22,890 bases of DNA from Bacillota bacterium. GTDB lineage: Bacteria; Bacillota; Clostridia; Lachnospirales; Lachnospiraceae. Below, piece after piece: positions 14,248 through 22,881 of the stretch (within the stretch, counting starts at the first letter, position 1; each line of letters opens with the position of its first letter). The DNA lies in the NCBI GenBank assembly GCA_023423045.1, contig JAFAGA010000035.1, positions 1 through 22,890 on the forward strand. Direction: 5' to 3'. The notes below the pieces were generated by a model. That model worked only from the letters and a program-made list of their open reading frames with translations, did no database searches and had not been told where the DNA came from. The position numbers and the translations under genes are program-made.

Positions 14248-15156
14248 ATGGGATTGACAATGAAAAACCCCGTAAGGCATAAAAACAAAAAAAGAAAAGG
14301 GGATATCGTTCTTGATATGATTATTTATACTGTGCTTGTTATTATCGCAGTGATAACAATATATCCGTTTTTCTTTACAATTGTCCGGTCTTTTAATGAG
14401 GGAACGGCATCCAGCAATACCTATTTCTGGCCTGCACGGCCAACCTTGGAAAACTATATTACTTTTTTTAAGGATGGTAAGTGGTTAAACGGGCTTATAA
14501 TTTCTGTTTTTCGTACCCTGATCGGTACAGTTACAAGTGTTTTTTTTACCTGTATTGTGGCCTATGCGTTATCTTTTAAAAATCTCGCCTACCGCAAGGT
14601 ATACATGACATTACTAATTATCAGTATGTATTTCTCCGCAGGTATTATTCCGAATTATGTGCTTCTTAAATCACTGCATTTATTTGACAGCTTTTGGGTT
14701 TATATTGTGCCAACTGCTTTGAATGCATTTTTTGTAATCGTGGGAATTTCTTTTTTCCAGGAGATACCGTCAGACTTGTTTGATTCAGCCAGAGTAGACG
14801 GAGCAAATGATTTCACCATTTTTTACAAAATCGTACTTCCGATATCCAAGGCTTTTTTGGCCACCATCGGCTTATTTGTGGGAGTGAATCACTGGAATTC
14901 CTGGTTTGATTCAGCATTTTTTGTTCAAAATCCCAACCTAAAAACCTTGTCCAGCCTGATGATGGAGTTGATCAATAAGAATCAGGCCGGTTATCTGACG
15001 GCGGCTTCCGCAGCGGCCAAAGCGAACTCTACCGTGACATCCTTTTCCATCCAGACAGCTGCGATGGTGATTTCCGTAGCGCCCATCATCTGTGTCTATC
15101 CCTTTTTACAAAGGTACTTTGTAAAGGGTATTATGATCGGATCGGTGAAAGGATAA
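14248..15156 (+). CDS. Carbohydrate ABC transporter permease (CUT1, YtcP/LplC-like)
   Basis: The 302-residue product starts at ATG 14248, preceded by GGGGAGGAAGTAAGGAAG; ATG 14260 is an alternative. Six helices are visible, starting with about 24-47. The EAA-loop sequence is LFDSARVDGANDFTIFYKIVL, near 178-198. The C-terminal YFVKGIMIGSVKG (to 302) is a signature of the CUT1 MalG-like permeases. It is the second half of the heterodimer. A hairpin at 15166-15192 follows the stop before the binding-protein gene, a common arrangement that lets binding protein and permease be made at different levels. Confidence 0.93.
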   Translation: MGLTMKNPVRHKNKKRKGDIVLDMIIYTVLVIIAVITIYPFFFTIVRSFNEGTASSNTYFWPARPTLENYITFFKDGKWLNGLIISVFRTLIGTVTSVFFTCIVAYALSFKNLAYRKVYMTLLIISMYFSAGIIPNYVLLKSLHLFDSFWVYIVPTALNAFFVIVGISFFQEIPSDLFDSARVDGANDFTIFYKIVLPISKAFLATIGLFVGVNHWNSWFDSAFFVQNPNLKTLSSLMMELINKNQAGYLTAASAAAKANSTVTSFSIQTAAMVISVAPIICVYPFLQRYFVKGIMIGSVKG

Positions 15157-15165
15157 GCAAAGTGA

Positions 15166-15192
15166 TTTATTTAGAGTTATACTCTATATAAA
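15166..15192 (+). other. Hairpin between permease and solute-binding protein genes
   Basis: TTTAT-T-TAGAGT (15166-15177) pairs with ACTCTA-T-ATAAA (15181-15192), giving eleven pairs with one T-T mismatch around a TAT loop. It begins ten bases after the permease stop. There is no proper T-run, so I read it as a possible mRNA stability or processing element rather than a full terminator. Confidence 0.4.
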
Positions 15193-15315
15193 TATATTTG
15201 TTACAAAAAGCAGATACAGGCAGGAAAGGTTGAAAGAAAATATAAATCAAAGAAAGGATGCCACGAATTGATTCTTTCAACTATGTATAGGGTGGCAAAT
15301 TCGAAGGGAGAAAAT

Positions 15316-16899
15316 ATGAAAAAGATGTTAGAAAGAAAGTTATGTGCAGTGCTTTGTGTTGTCATGATGTTCAGCCTTCTGACAGCATGCGGTAAAGAAA
15401 CAAAGCAACCGGAGCAAAGCAAACCGGAGAGCCCTTCCGGGGCCAATGCAGCAGAGGAAGGTAAGACGGATGATATTATAGAACTCACCGTATTTATTGA
15501 TCATACCTGGTATGACACAGATCAGTTTACAGGTATTATTCCTGAGGAAATTACAGCACAGACAGGTGTGCGTCTGGTACCTATTAAGGCGGTAGATGCT
15601 ATGCAGCTGGGGGTTATGATTGCTTCGAATGATTTACCTGACCTGATCTATACCAGCCAGCTTGGTGACAGGCTTTCCAATCCTAATATATGCTATGCCT
15701 ATAATGAACTGATTGAGCAATATGCGCCGGAATTTAAGCCCAGTGAAGACCAGATCACCGTTGCAAAATCCATGGCTGCGGATGGTAACTACTATACGGT
15801 CTTAAATGCCTCCTCAACCCAGGAGGAATGGAGAAATGCAAGTGCAGGTTCTCCTACCCTTGCCAGCTTGATCTATCGTAAAGATATTTTGGATGAACTG
15901 GGCATGGAGATAAACACCTTAGAGGACTATAAAAAGGTATTGGGAGCAGTGAAGGAAAAATATCCTGATATGGTACCTTTGACAATGGAAGTAACTTTTA
16001 TGGTGGATTTCTTTAAATCCAATCTCATTCCCGGCTGGGTTCCTACTACGGAGGGTATGGTGGAAGCAGAGGGAAACAGAATCATCCATCAGACCTCAGT
16101 GCCGGAATATAAAGACTTCCTGAAATATATGAACGATTTGTACCGTAACGGGTATATCAATCCGGATAACTTTGCATTTACCGACGGCACCCAATCGGAG
16201 GAATTATGTAAGAATAATAAAGCCTTTTCCATGAGCTTTATGACAGGTGACAGAGACACCGCCTTAACTCGTGATTTAAATGCCAACGGATATGAAGGTA
16301 AATTTGAGCACGCTCTGCCCATGAGTGACCTTTCCTATGTAACACCGGGAACGGGTTGGTCCGGTGTATATATTACAAAGAGCAATAAAAATCCGGAAGC
16401 CTCCATAAAACTCATGCAATGGATGTTCTCTGAGGAAGGACAGTGCGTTACTCAATGGGGACGAAAAGATATTGAATATACGCTGGATGACAAAGGAGTA
16501 CCTCAATTTTCACAGGAATGGCTCCAGGCAAGAAATGATGGAACAATGACGCAAAAATACAATCCCAATTACTATTTTGGGATCTCCGGTGTTGTGGAAG
16601 CCGTCGGAAGGGCTTCCGGCATATCAGAAAGCGCAAATGCTGCTATGGATAAGATTCGAAGCAATCTAAAGGTCACTCTCGTACCGATACTTGTGAATCC
16701 TAAAAGTGATACGCCGGAACGAATCAAGCTGGACCAGGTGATTGAAACAGTAAAAAATTATGAAACTAAAATATACCTTTCCAATAGCGATGAAGAGTTT
16801 GATACCAACGTCAATGAACTGTATGCCAGGCTGGAGAAGTTGGATATCAAGGCACTGGAAGAGTACTATACTACCCATGGCGCAGAATATTACAAATAA
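15316..16899 (+). CDS. Extracellular solute-binding lipoprotein of a sugar ABC transporter
   Basis: The 528-residue product starts at ATG 15316 with AAGGGAG upstream; the frame is open to a TTG at 15268, but that would put 16 residues before the signal peptide. The signal peptide is basic (KKMLERK) plus a hydrophobic core and the lipobox LTAC, with C25 as the lipidated residue. A short Glu/Pro/Ser linker precedes a family-1-type binding fold (about 55-528). Length (over 500 residues) and neighbours match the LplA-type proteins that travel with YtcP/LplB permeases and usually bind oligosaccharides. GH9 starts 15 bases after the stop, an unusually tight link between binding protein and hydrolase. 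Confidence 0.92.
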   Translation: MKKMLERKLCAVLCVVMMFSLLTACGKETKQPEQSKPESPSGANAAEEGKTDDIIELTVFIDHTWYDTDQFTGIIPEEITAQTGVRLVPIKAVDAMQLGVMIASNDLPDLIYTSQLGDRLSNPNICYAYNELIEQYAPEFKPSEDQITVAKSMAADGNYYTVLNASSTQEEWRNASAGSPTLASLIYRKDILDELGMEINTLEDYKKVLGAVKEKYPDMVPLTMEVTFMVDFFKSNLIPGWVPTTEGMVEAEGNRIIHQTSVPEYKDFLKYMNDLYRNGYINPDNFAFTDGTQSEELCKNNKAFSMSFMTGDRDTALTRDLNANGYEGKFEHALPMSDLSYVTPGTGWSGVYITKSNKNPEASIKLMQWMFSEEGQCVTQWGRKDIEYTLDDKGVPQFSQEWLQARNDGTMTQKYNPNYYFGISGVVEAVGRASGISESANAAMDKIRSNLKVTLVPILVNPKSDTPERIKLDQVIETVKNYETKIYLSNSDEEFDTNVNELYARLEKLDIKALEEYYTTHGAEYYK

Positions 16900-16914
16900 G
16901 GAGACGAACCCGAT

Positions 16915-19251
16915 TTGCAGAAAGAATTTCGAAAGGAACTGGAACAATCCGGTTTCCTGCACAGGCTTTTGAAACCGGATGACTCAAAAAGCGTTGAAAA
17001 AAGACTGTTGAACAAGAAACCGGTAAAACAGAAAAGTCTTTGGAGTGATAGCTACATATACCTGTGGGAGAAAAGGGGCCTCGGTACTTTAGTGGTGAAA
17101 GACGGCATTCTAAAGCTTGAGGGGCCATTTCGTACGGAGCCTGCAAAACCCATGGAACATTATTCAGGCTTTGGATCCCTGGAGGCAGTTCTTAAGGTGA
17201 AGAGTGAAGACTGGACGGAGTATAACCGGATCACCTGTAAAGTTAAGGCAGACTGCCAGGGCTATCATGCACCCTATATTACCCTGAATCTAAAAAATGA
17301 CGGTGCTGTTAAGATACCGGATCCCTATGACAGGGAAGGGCATCATATTGTTAACTTAAAAAATCATGAATGGGACACCTATGTGTGGGAGTTCCCTGAT
17401 TTACCAAGGGATTGTATTGCGGAATTTAGTATATCCATCTATCTGGCAGGACGGGAGATGGGCGGCTCTAATGACTATAAGATCCAGGTCAGTGATATTT
17501 ATCTTGAAAAAGTCCATAAACCTGACCATTCGCTGGGCTGGATGAATCAAGAGAAAAGTATCAGCTATTCGAGTGCGGGTTATTGGTCTGAAGGTAGAAA
17601 AACGGCTGTACTGCAAACGGAAGAAAATACATTTATATTAGTGGATGCCCTGACCAAAGAAGCGGTTTTCTCCGGGGAGCTTATGAGGATAGAGAATGCC
17701 AAGGGGAGTTTCAGGCTGGCTGATTTCTCAAGGTTTACCAGGGAGGGGGAATACTTCTTAAAGGTTGGAGATGTTCTTACGGATAACTTCCCTATTGCAA
17801 AAAATGTGATGGAGGAAGCAGCCTGGAAAGTATTAAATTATATCTATTCCGAACGATGCGGTTTCCCTGTGGGCGGCGGACACAGCTCCTGCCACGGGGA
17901 TGTGATTGCGGAGCATAAAGGGCTTAAAATACCATACAATGGCGGTTGGCACGATGCAGGAGATTTATCCCAGCAGACCCTTCAGACAGGAGAAGTGGTG
18001 CAGGCGCTTTTTGAGCTGGCTGTAAGAGTAAAGGAAGATACACTTTTATATAACAGACTGATGGAGGAAGCCTGCTGGGGTCTTGATTTTCTGCTGCGCA
18101 CCCGGTTTGGGGACGGCTTTCGTGCCTTCAGTGCAGGATTGTCCAGATGGACCAATGGCTTGATCGGAGATGGTGATGATGAGTCGGTAAGGTGCCATAA
18201 CAGATCTTTTGACAACTTCCTGCTCAGCGGGGCGGAGGCCTTTGCTGCAAAGGCTTTAGTTGAATACAACGAGGATCTTTCCTGGGTTGTGCTGAATGCC
18301 GCGAAGGAGGATTATGGCTTTGCCCGCAGGCGTTTTGACGAAGTTGGCATGGAAAATTGTATCAAGATGGAGCATACCTATAATGCAAGCCTTTCCCAGT
18401 ATTATGCGGTTATGTGCTGGTCGGCCGCACTCATTTATGAGGGGTGTAAAGAGGAATATTATGCAGCTGAGGCAGAAAAATATATTGATCTTATGATTTC
18501 CTGTCAGGATCGGGGGGAGGCAGACCTTTCCTTCCGGGGATTTTTCTACCGGGATGAAAAGAAGGCTCATATTGTTCATTTTAACCATCAATCCAGAGAG
18601 CATATTTTTACGCAGGCCTTATCGGCTGTGTTAAATGTACGAAAAGACAGTGTGAAAGCAACAGAGTGGGAAAAGTCATTAAGGCTTTATGGAGAATACA
18701 TAAAGGCTATGGCTGGGTATGCTGTTCCCTATGGAATGCTTCCGGCAGGGCTTCACAAATTTGACGAGGCGGCGGACAGGGAGACCTTTGAGCTCCTGCA
18801 TGTCGCAACCACCTATGAAGAAGACCGGGAGAATTACCGGGAGCAGCTGCTGACAGGAGAAAAGATTAACGAGGATTATTGCATCAGGCAGTTCCCTGTC
18901 TGGTTTTCCTTCCGGGGGAATTCGGCAATCTTATTGTCCTGCGGAAAGGCGGCAGCCATCTGCGGAAAAGAATTAAAGGATAAGGAGCTTATGGAGATTG
19001 CCAGAGACCAGATTTATTGGATGTGCGGCAAGAACCCGTTCTCCCAATCGTTAATCTATGGAGTAGGGAATAATTTTGCCCAGCAATACGCCGCCCATTG
19101 CGGTGAGACCGTGGGTGAGATGCCGGTAGGAGTTCAAACAAAGGAAAATGAAGATGTACCCTACTGGCCTATGGCGAATAATGCCACCTACAAAGAAATA
19201 TGGATGACTACGGCAGGGCATTATCTGAGACTGATGGCTGATCTGTATTAA
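16915..19251 (+). CDS. Glycoside hydrolase family 9, cytoplasmic
   Basis: The 778-residue product starts at TTG 16915, 11 bases after AAGGAG. No signal peptide, lipobox or membrane segment is present, so the enzyme should be cytosolic, unlike secreted GH9 cellulases. Layout: a beta-rich N-terminal module (about 40-200), a CelD_N-like Ig domain (about 210-292) and the (alpha/alpha)6 catalytic domain (about 298-778). The GH9 signature GGWHDAGD (343-350) supplies the nucleophilic-water Asp residues D347/D350, and NNATYKEIW (755-763) supplies the probable acid E761. The YSERCG...HSSCH segment (311-327) is typical of GH9. GH9 holds endoglucanases and also exo-beta-glucosaminidases/cellobiosidases; the adjacent amino-sugar kinase and SIS genes favour the glucosaminidase option, by inference. 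Confidence 0.88.
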   Translation: MQKEFRKELEQSGFLHRLLKPDDSKSVEKRLLNKKPVKQKSLWSDSYIYLWEKRGLGTLVVKDGILKLEGPFRTEPAKPMEHYSGFGSLEAVLKVKSEDWTEYNRITCKVKADCQGYHAPYITLNLKNDGAVKIPDPYDREGHHIVNLKNHEWDTYVWEFPDLPRDCIAEFSISIYLAGREMGGSNDYKIQVSDIYLEKVHKPDHSLGWMNQEKSISYSSAGYWSEGRKTAVLQTEENTFILVDALTKEAVFSGELMRIENAKGSFRLADFSRFTREGEYFLKVGDVLTDNFPIAKNVMEEAAWKVLNYIYSERCGFPVGGGHSSCHGDVIAEHKGLKIPYNGGWHDAGDLSQQTLQTGEVVQALFELAVRVKEDTLLYNRLMEEACWGLDFLLRTRFGDGFRAFSAGLSRWTNGLIGDGDDESVRCHNRSFDNFLLSGAEAFAAKALVEYNEDLSWVVLNAAKEDYGFARRRFDEVGMENCIKMEHTYNASLSQYYAVMCWSAALIYEGCKEEYYAAEAEKYIDLMISCQDRGEADLSFRGFFYRDEKKAHIVHFNHQSREHIFTQALSAVLNVRKDSVKATEWEKSLRLYGEYIKAMAGYAVPYGMLPAGLHKFDEAADRETFELLHVATTYEEDRENYREQLLTGEKINEDYCIRQFPVWFSFRGNSAILLSCGKAAAICGKELKDKELMEIARDQIYWMCGKNPFSQSLIYGVGNNFAQQYAAHCGETVGEMPVGVQTKENEDVPYWPMANNATYKEIWMTTAGHYLRLMADLY

Positions 19252-19317
19252 TTTTATTAACCTGACAAATGCAGTATTAAAATAATTTACAGAAGATGAT
19301 TGCAGGAAAGGGAGTAT

Positions 19318-20268
19318 ATGAATTTTTTAGGAGTGGATGCAGGAGGGACAAAAACAGCGTTCCTGCTATCTGATGAAAATGGAACGATATTAGCCAGGCA
19401 CATCAGCGGCACCGGAGGCTTCTTTTCCAACGGCCCTGCCGGACTTATAGAATTACTGGAAGAGGGAATCCGGCAAATTTCCTCTTCCGCCGGCATAAAT
19501 AAGGAAGATATCACCTTTGCGGCTTTTGGGTTTCCGGGATATGGAGAAGCGGAAAGCAGTGAGGCGGAAATTACAGGTGCCTGTGAGGAAGTAATCGGCA
19601 AAGGAAGGGTATGTTGTGAATGTGACTGCTATCTTGGCTGGTGCGGCTCTCTGGCTATGGAAGCAGGAATCAATATTGTGGCCGGTACGGGTTCCATCTG
19701 TTATGGAGTGAATCAAGAGGGAATTGCCGCCAGAGCCAGCGGCTGGGGAGCCTATTGTGATGAGGGTTCCTGTACCTGGCTGGGGGCAAAGACCATAGGG
19801 ATTTATGCAAAACAGGCGGATGGCAGACTGCCAAGAACAAAGATTTATGAATTGTTTCGGGAACATTTTGCAATTGGAGAGGATTTGCTGTTCATTCACA
19901 GGTTAAATCATGAGATTGCCAATAAAGGGGCAGAAACAGCGAAAGTTCAAATGCTGCTGAAGAAGGCATATGAGGTTGGTGATGTGATTGCCGCTGAGCT
20001 TTACAGGGAGGCAGCGAAGGAATTGGCTTTATCTATTCATGCGGTGGCCAAAAAGCTTGGTATGAGTGGCGGTAGCTTTAAAGTTTCCTATTCGGGAGGG
20101 CTGTTTCAGTCCGGTGATTGTATTTTACTGCCACTGGCGAAAGAAGTGGAGCAAATCGGAGGTCAGCTTGTAAAACCTAAGTTTTCACCGGACGAGGGAG
20201 CCATTCTATTTGCAATGAAATCTTATCATCCGGATATGGATTTATCTAACATAATATTCCGCTATTAA
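19318..20268 (+). CDS. BadF/BadG/BcrA/BcrD-type ATPase, putative amino-sugar kinase
   Basis: The 316-residue product starts at ATG 19318, with AAAGGGAG upstream; a TTG at 19300 lacks a site. ASKHA-fold landmarks are phosphate-1 VDAGGTKT (6-13), a probable catalytic Asp near 103, phosphate-2 GTGS (123-126) and GWGAYCDEGS (142-151), then the adenosine motif region around YSGGLFQS. In this family (PF01869) characterised members include N-acetylglucosamine kinase and glucosamine kinase, which make the 6-phosphate, beside enzymes of anaerobic aromatic metabolism. The carbohydrate setting strongly favours sugar kinase. It begins 66 bases after the GH9 gene and precedes the SIS gene by 54. Confidence 0.85.
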   Translation: MNFLGVDAGGTKTAFLLSDENGTILARHISGTGGFFSNGPAGLIELLEEGIRQISSSAGINKEDITFAAFGFPGYGEAESSEAEITGACEEVIGKGRVCCECDCYLGWCGSLAMEAGINIVAGTGSICYGVNQEGIAARASGWGAYCDEGSCTWLGAKTIGIYAKQADGRLPRTKIYELFREHFAIGEDLLFIHRLNHEIANKGAETAKVQMLLKKAYEVGDVIAAELYREAAKELALSIHAVAKKLGMSGGSFKVSYSGGLFQSGDCILLPLAKEVEQIGGQLVKPKFSPDEGAILFAMKSYHPDMDLSNIIFRY

Positions 20269-20322
20269 GATAACAAACAGGTGGATGAATACATCAATAC
20301 ACAAATGCAGGGAGGTTTCAAT

Positions 20323-21396
20323 ATGGTCAGTATGCTGGATTGTATCAAACGAGTTCCATCACTTTTGGAAGCAATCATAGAAAAAAGGGAAGAAACATTC
20401 TCCGAGATTTTTAAAAAATACGGTGACAGACTAATAAAAACAGATGAAATTGTTCTGGTAGGCTCAGGTACATCCAATACCTCAGCCGTTACAGCCAAAT
20501 ATTTGGCTGAGAGAGCTTCAGGAGTGCGGGTTACGGTTGTTACACCAAATGAGTTTATCAATAGTCTTACTTATAGAAACAGAGAGGCAGTGTATATTTT
20601 TGTATCTCAGACAGGGACGTCAAAACTCACTTTGGAAGCCCTTGGAATAGCGGAAGAAAATGGCTGGATGACTGGGGTAATATCGGAGGCTTCTGCTACC
20701 CCTGCAGCGCAGAAAGCCGGTGCTTATATCAATATGGGCAGCGGCAGGGAAGAATACCCTATGAGGACCATTGGCTATAGTACTACAGTGCTTACCATCA
20801 TGCTTTTGGGCATGGAGCTGGGGAAAAGAAAGGGATTTTTAAAGGAAGAACGTTACCGGGATTACATTTACCAGGCGAAAAGAGCCGCCGGTAATATAGA
20901 GGCCGTGATTGAGAAAACCATGGCATGGCTGGATAAAGACAGAAGAAATATGATGCAGGCAGACTGTATCGTATTTACAGGTGCAGGGGCCTTATATGGG
21001 GTTGCCCTGGAGGGCGCAGTGAAGGTTTGGGAAACGCCTCAAATTATATCTATGGGATATGAGTTGGAAGAAGGGATGCATGGACCAAATTACGGCTATA
21101 CGCACAGGCACTGTGTTCTGGTGCTCAATGACGGAGGAGTGGATAAGGATAGAGCGGTATCTCTATGCAAATTTATGAAGTTCGAAAAGAATAACGGTTT
21201 TATGCTTGGCGCAGATCCGGTAGATTCCCATGATTTATCCTTTGAGATAAGAGGAGGAGAATTCTCCTGTCTGGAATTTGCGGCGGCGGTTCAGGTTATT
21301 TCTTACCGGCTTGCCCAGGAGCAGGGGAGGGACTTATTTGCCCCTCACGATAACCGTGTCATGATGAGTTATTTTCAGTCTCATGCATCTAATTAG
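20323..21396 (+). CDS. Double-SIS-domain sugar isomerase/deaminase
   Basis: The 357-residue product starts at ATG 20323, with GGAGG seven bases upstream; an earlier GTG at 20281 lacks a site. Two SIS domains occur: the first at about 25-185 has GSGTSNTS (47-54) and phosphate-loop SQTGTSKL (95-102); the second at about 205-350 has GAGALYGVALEGAVKVWET (220-238) and ELEEGMHGP (247-255), with E250/H253 at the position of GlmS-type catalytic residues. There is no glutaminase domain. Relatives include GlmS isomerase domains, FrlB, AgaS and NagB-II-type glucosamine-6-phosphate deaminase. With the kinase upstream, conversion of an amino-sugar 6-phosphate to fructose 6-phosphate is plausible but unproven. 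Its stop overlaps the potential MATE start. Confidence 0.88.
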   Translation: MVSMLDCIKRVPSLLEAIIEKREETFSEIFKKYGDRLIKTDEIVLVGSGTSNTSAVTAKYLAERASGVRVTVVTPNEFINSLTYRNREAVYIFVSQTGTSKLTLEALGIAEENGWMTGVISEASATPAAQKAGAYINMGSGREEYPMRTIGYSTTVLTIMLLGMELGKRKGFLKEERYRDYIYQAKRAAGNIEAVIEKTMAWLDKDRRNMMQADCIVFTGAGALYGVALEGAVKVWETPQIISMGYELEEGMHGPNYGYTHRHCVLVLNDGGVDKDRAVSLCKFMKFEKNNGFMLGADPVDSHDLSFEIRGGEFSCLEFAAAVQVISYRLAQEQGRDLFAPHDNRVMMSYFQSHASN

Positions 21397-21403
21397 GCTA
21401 AAT

Positions 21404-22774
21404 ATGGAACAGAGCAATAATCGGTTGATAAAAAAAGAAATGCTGAATCAGCTTACCCTTCTCTCCCTGCCTCTGGCATTTCAATCCATGTTCGGATTTA
21501 TGGTTGATTTGCTGGGGACGGTTATGCTGGGAGCTTTGGGGGAAGTGGAGATTTCAGCAGCGGCACTTTCCAATCAAGTATTTTTAATTCTATCCCTTCT
21601 GATCTTCGGATGTGTAGGCGGCAGTAATGTTTTGGTGGCACAGTTATGGGGACAGGGAAATAAGAAGGATATCCATAAAGTTCTGGCTTATACCTACCGC
21701 ATTGGAGTGTGTTCGGCGATGCTGTTTGCACTGGGGGCATATTTTGCACCGGACAGAATACTGTCTGTTTTTACCCGGGATAGCCGTGTAATCAGGGAAG
21801 GGATTTCCTATTTAAGGATCATATCTGTATCCTATGTTTTCTATGCGGTCGTCAATTTGACAACGGGAACCCTTCGGGCTGTGGGGAAGGTAAAAATTGC
21901 AGTGATCCTGTCTGCAGCCTCCCTATTAATCAGTGGCTTTTTAAATTGGGTATTTATTTTCGGGGCATTGGGAAATCGTCCTATGGGAGTGAAGGGAGCG
22001 GCCCTGGCAACCGCCATTGCCCGGGGGTTAGAGCTGGTTTGCCTGCTGTTCTATATGGTATACAGGGAGGATAAACTAAAAATCAGTATAAAAAGTCTAT
22101 GGCGAATTGATAAGACCATTGGCAGAAAATATTTCACCAATACCTTGCCGGTTATTTTTAATGAACTTTTTTGGGCAGTCGGTTCTTCCGTACTGGCAGT
22201 TATTATGGGGAGGTTAGGCACGGAATTTGTGGCGGCCAACAGTATTTTCAGCGTGACCGGACAAATTGCCAGTGTTATTGCACAGGGATTTAGTGCAGCA
22301 GCGGCCATTATGATAGGAAATGCCATTGGATTTGGTGATACAAATAAAGTCCTTCTCCTAAAAAAAATGCTGCAGGCAGTCGGACTTGTTACAGGGATAG
22401 GTTCGGCCCTGGTGATATTGGGATTAAGACCCTTCATGCTAAGCCTGTACCATGTAAATGACCTGACACTTTTGTATGCAAATCAGATCATGTATACCGG
22501 TGCCGTAATTCAGGTATTTAAAACGGCTCAAGGTATGAATATGATGGGAATTCTCCGGGGTGGAGGAGATGCCAGGTTTGTAATGATAAATGATATTGTA
22601 TTCCTATGGTTACTTGCGATTCCCCTTGGTTTTTTAGCCGGTCTGGTATTTCGGCTGCCGATACCGGTCACCTACGCGGTATTAAATATTGAGCAGTTTA
22701 TCAAGCTTTTTACCAGCGGGGCAAGGCTGAAAGGAAATCAGTGGATTAAGAGAATTGAGTTAAAGTCCAGCTAA
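21404..22774 (+). CDS. MATE family multidrug/cation antiporter
   Basis: From ATG 21404 the product is 456 residues; ATG 21383 (inside the SIS gene) is an alternative, adding seven residues. Neither has a good ribosome binding site, so translation is probably coupled to the SIS gene. About twelve hydrophobic helices and two internal MatE halves are seen: the first half opens with LTLLSLPLAFQSMFGFMVDL and contains ALGAYFAP, the second with KYFTNTLPVIFNELFWAV. MATE proteins export drugs or metabolites with Na+ or H+. Placement at the end of a sugar-utilisation cluster is unexpected: it may export a sugar-linked toxic compound or be a passenger. Confidence 0.9.
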   Translation: MEQSNNRLIKKEMLNQLTLLSLPLAFQSMFGFMVDLLGTVMLGALGEVEISAAALSNQVFLILSLLIFGCVGGSNVLVAQLWGQGNKKDIHKVLAYTYRIGVCSAMLFALGAYFAPDRILSVFTRDSRVIREGISYLRIISVSYVFYAVVNLTTGTLRAVGKVKIAVILSAASLLISGFLNWVFIFGALGNRPMGVKGAALATAIARGLELVCLLFYMVYREDKLKISIKSLWRIDKTIGRKYFTNTLPVIFNELFWAVGSSVLAVIMGRLGTEFVAANSIFSVTGQIASVIAQGFSAAAAIMIGNAIGFGDTNKVLLLKKMLQAVGLVTGIGSALVILGLRPFMLSLYHVNDLTLLYANQIMYTGAVIQVFKTAQGMNMMGILRGGGDARFVMINDIVFLWLLAIPLGFLAGLVFRLPIPVTYAVLNIEQFIKLFTSGARLKGNQWIKRIELKSS

Positions 22775-22875
22775 GAAATGTCAATAGTGAATTAAAAAAC
22801 TTCTGATAGTTTTATTAAATGAAAAAAGAGTGACTTTAATAGACCTTTTGACATTACATCAAACGGCTGGTTCGA
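22775..22875. other. Spacer after MATE
   Basis: About 100 AT-rich bases. AATGTCAA (22777-22784) and TTGACATT (22848-22855) are complementary but 63 bases apart. No GC-rich stem with a T-run is seen, so no terminator is evident and transcription may continue into the next gene. Confidence 0.4.
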
Positions 22876-22881
22876 AGGAGG
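22876..22881 (+). promoter_or_regulatory. Ribosome binding site for a gene beyond the window
   Basis: AAGGAGG (about 22875-22881) is a strong site. The ATG at 22883-22885 is only one base away, too close, so the start codon probably lies just past the right edge. Confidence 0.6.

Noticed and set aside
16915..19251. Secreted cellulase
   Set aside because: GH9 is often annotated this way, but there is no signal peptide, dockerin or carbohydrate-binding tail, and the operon encodes uptake and intracellular sugar kinases.
22777..22855. Inverted repeat AATGTCAA/TTGACATT as a terminator or promoter
   Set aside because: The arms are 63 bases apart with no T-run, and the TTGACA has no suitable -10 box at 16-18 bases.
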